From CABMGO01 sp964574775 (GTDB lineage Archaea > Nanobdellota > Nanobdellia > Pacearchaeales > GW2011-AR1): a stretch of DNA of 5,430 nt. How positions within the stretch are numbered: the first letter of the stretch is position 1; each line of letters opens with the position of its first letter. Below are positions 5,231 through 5,430 of the stretch, piece after piece. The stretch lies in NCBI GenBank assembly GCA_964574775.1, contig CAZNOS010000049.1, positions 1-5,430 on the forward strand, read 5' to 3'. The translations under genes were made by a program, and so were the position numbers. The notes beneath the pieces were generated by a model that saw nothing but the letters and a program-made list of their open reading frames with translations, was not told where the DNA came from and searched no databases.

Positions 5231-5430
5231 ATGAAGAAAAATAATTTATTATTTTTGATTTTCGGATTATTAGTTTTATCTGTCGCTTTTTTGTCGACCG
5301 GATGGTTTTCTGATTTTTGGAATGGATTGACTGATGATACAATCACTGGAAATGTCGTTTCGACCAATAATGGTATTTGGCTCAAGGCAAATTTTCATAT
5401 CCACACTTTAATGTCTGATGCAAATCCTTT
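5231..5430 (+). CDS. Membrane-anchored or exported PHP-domain metallohydrolase, N-terminal part (cut by right edge)
   Basis: From the ATG at 5231, 66 codons stay open to the window edge. Residues 1-23 are a short lysine start and a hydrophobic helix (NNLLFLIFGLLVLSVAFL), a signal peptide or membrane anchor. A linker (GWFSDFWNGLTDDTITGNVV, 24-43) follows. Residues 50-66 read WLKANFHIHTLMSDANP. The H-x-H-T-x-x-SD pattern (H56, H58, D63) is metal-binding motif I of PHP phosphoesterase domains, and the preceding K-A-N-F/L is typical of the CehA/McbA-like branch. Catalysis would involve later His and Asp residues that are outside the window, so activity and substrate cannot be judged. The position of the domain behind an N-terminal hydrophobic segment suggests it acts outside the cell or at the outer membrane face. 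The start is supported by a TATA box 28 bases upstream. The gene lies just after a terminator, so it is probably its own transcription unit. Confidence 0.82.
   Translation, partial: MKKNNLLFLIFGLLVLSVAFLSTGWFSDFWNGLTDDTITGNVVSTNNGIWLKANFHIHTLMSDANP

Noticed and set aside
5200..5385. Minus-strand open frame opposite the last gene
   Set aside because: It is antisense to the PHP-domain gene, which has a TATA box, a signal-like N-terminus and a recognisable metal-binding motif.
1..5430. tRNA, rRNA, CRISPR array, insertion sequence or attachment site
   Set aside because: No cloverleaf, regularly spaced repeats, terminal inverted repeats or transposase coding sequence was seen on reading through the window, and the non-coding gaps are too short for most of these.

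Overview
The window looks like chromosomal DNA from an AT-rich archaeon. The strongest evidence is a complete gatE, the archaeal-type Glu-tRNA(Gln) amidotransferase subunit E, together with the start of a TrmB-family regulator and archaeal TATA boxes centred about 26-28 bases upstream of several start codons. The low G+C, very short intergenic gaps and small Cys-rich unknown proteins would fit a DPANN lineage (Woesearchaeota/Pacearchaeota-like). That lineage assignment is inference from memory, not a computed result.

Layout. (1) Bases 1-160, minus strand: N-terminal 53 codons of a TrmB-type winged-helix regulator, cut by the left edge. (2) Bases 161-284: a divergent promoter region with one TATA box per direction, a perfect 7+7 inverted repeat between them, and a second palindrome near the expected transcription start of the rightward operon. 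(3) Bases 285-1290, plus strand: three genes of unknown function joined by two ATGA overlaps, each with a Shine-Dalgarno inside the preceding gene. The first two encode small Cys-rich proteins with related C-termini. (4) Bases 1310-3178, minus strand: gatE, convergent with the third unknown gene across 19 bases. (5) Bases 3179-3261: a compact divergent promoter. (6) Bases 3262-4743, plus strand: a 12-TM major facilitator superfamily protein. (7) Bases 4802-5152, plus strand: a two-TM protein resembling the DUF3566 type, followed by a hairpin plus T-tract terminator. (8) Bases 5231-5430, plus strand: the start of a membrane-anchored or exported PHP-domain (CehA/McbA-like) metallohydrolase, cut by the right edge.

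How it works together. gatE is housekeeping (Gln-tRNA synthesis); its partner gatD is not in the window. The MFS, DUF3566-like and PHP genes are envelope-related but have no shared pathway I can show. The most novel part is the left third: a divergently transcribed TrmB-type regulator with a candidate operator facing a tightly coupled three-gene cassette of unrecognised proteins. Genes with their own TATA box right before the start codon appear leaderless, while operon-internal genes and the first cassette gene carry Shine-Dalgarno sequences. I saw no tRNA, rRNA, CRISPR array, insertion sequence or attachment site, and no stretch above 300 bases lacks a gene.
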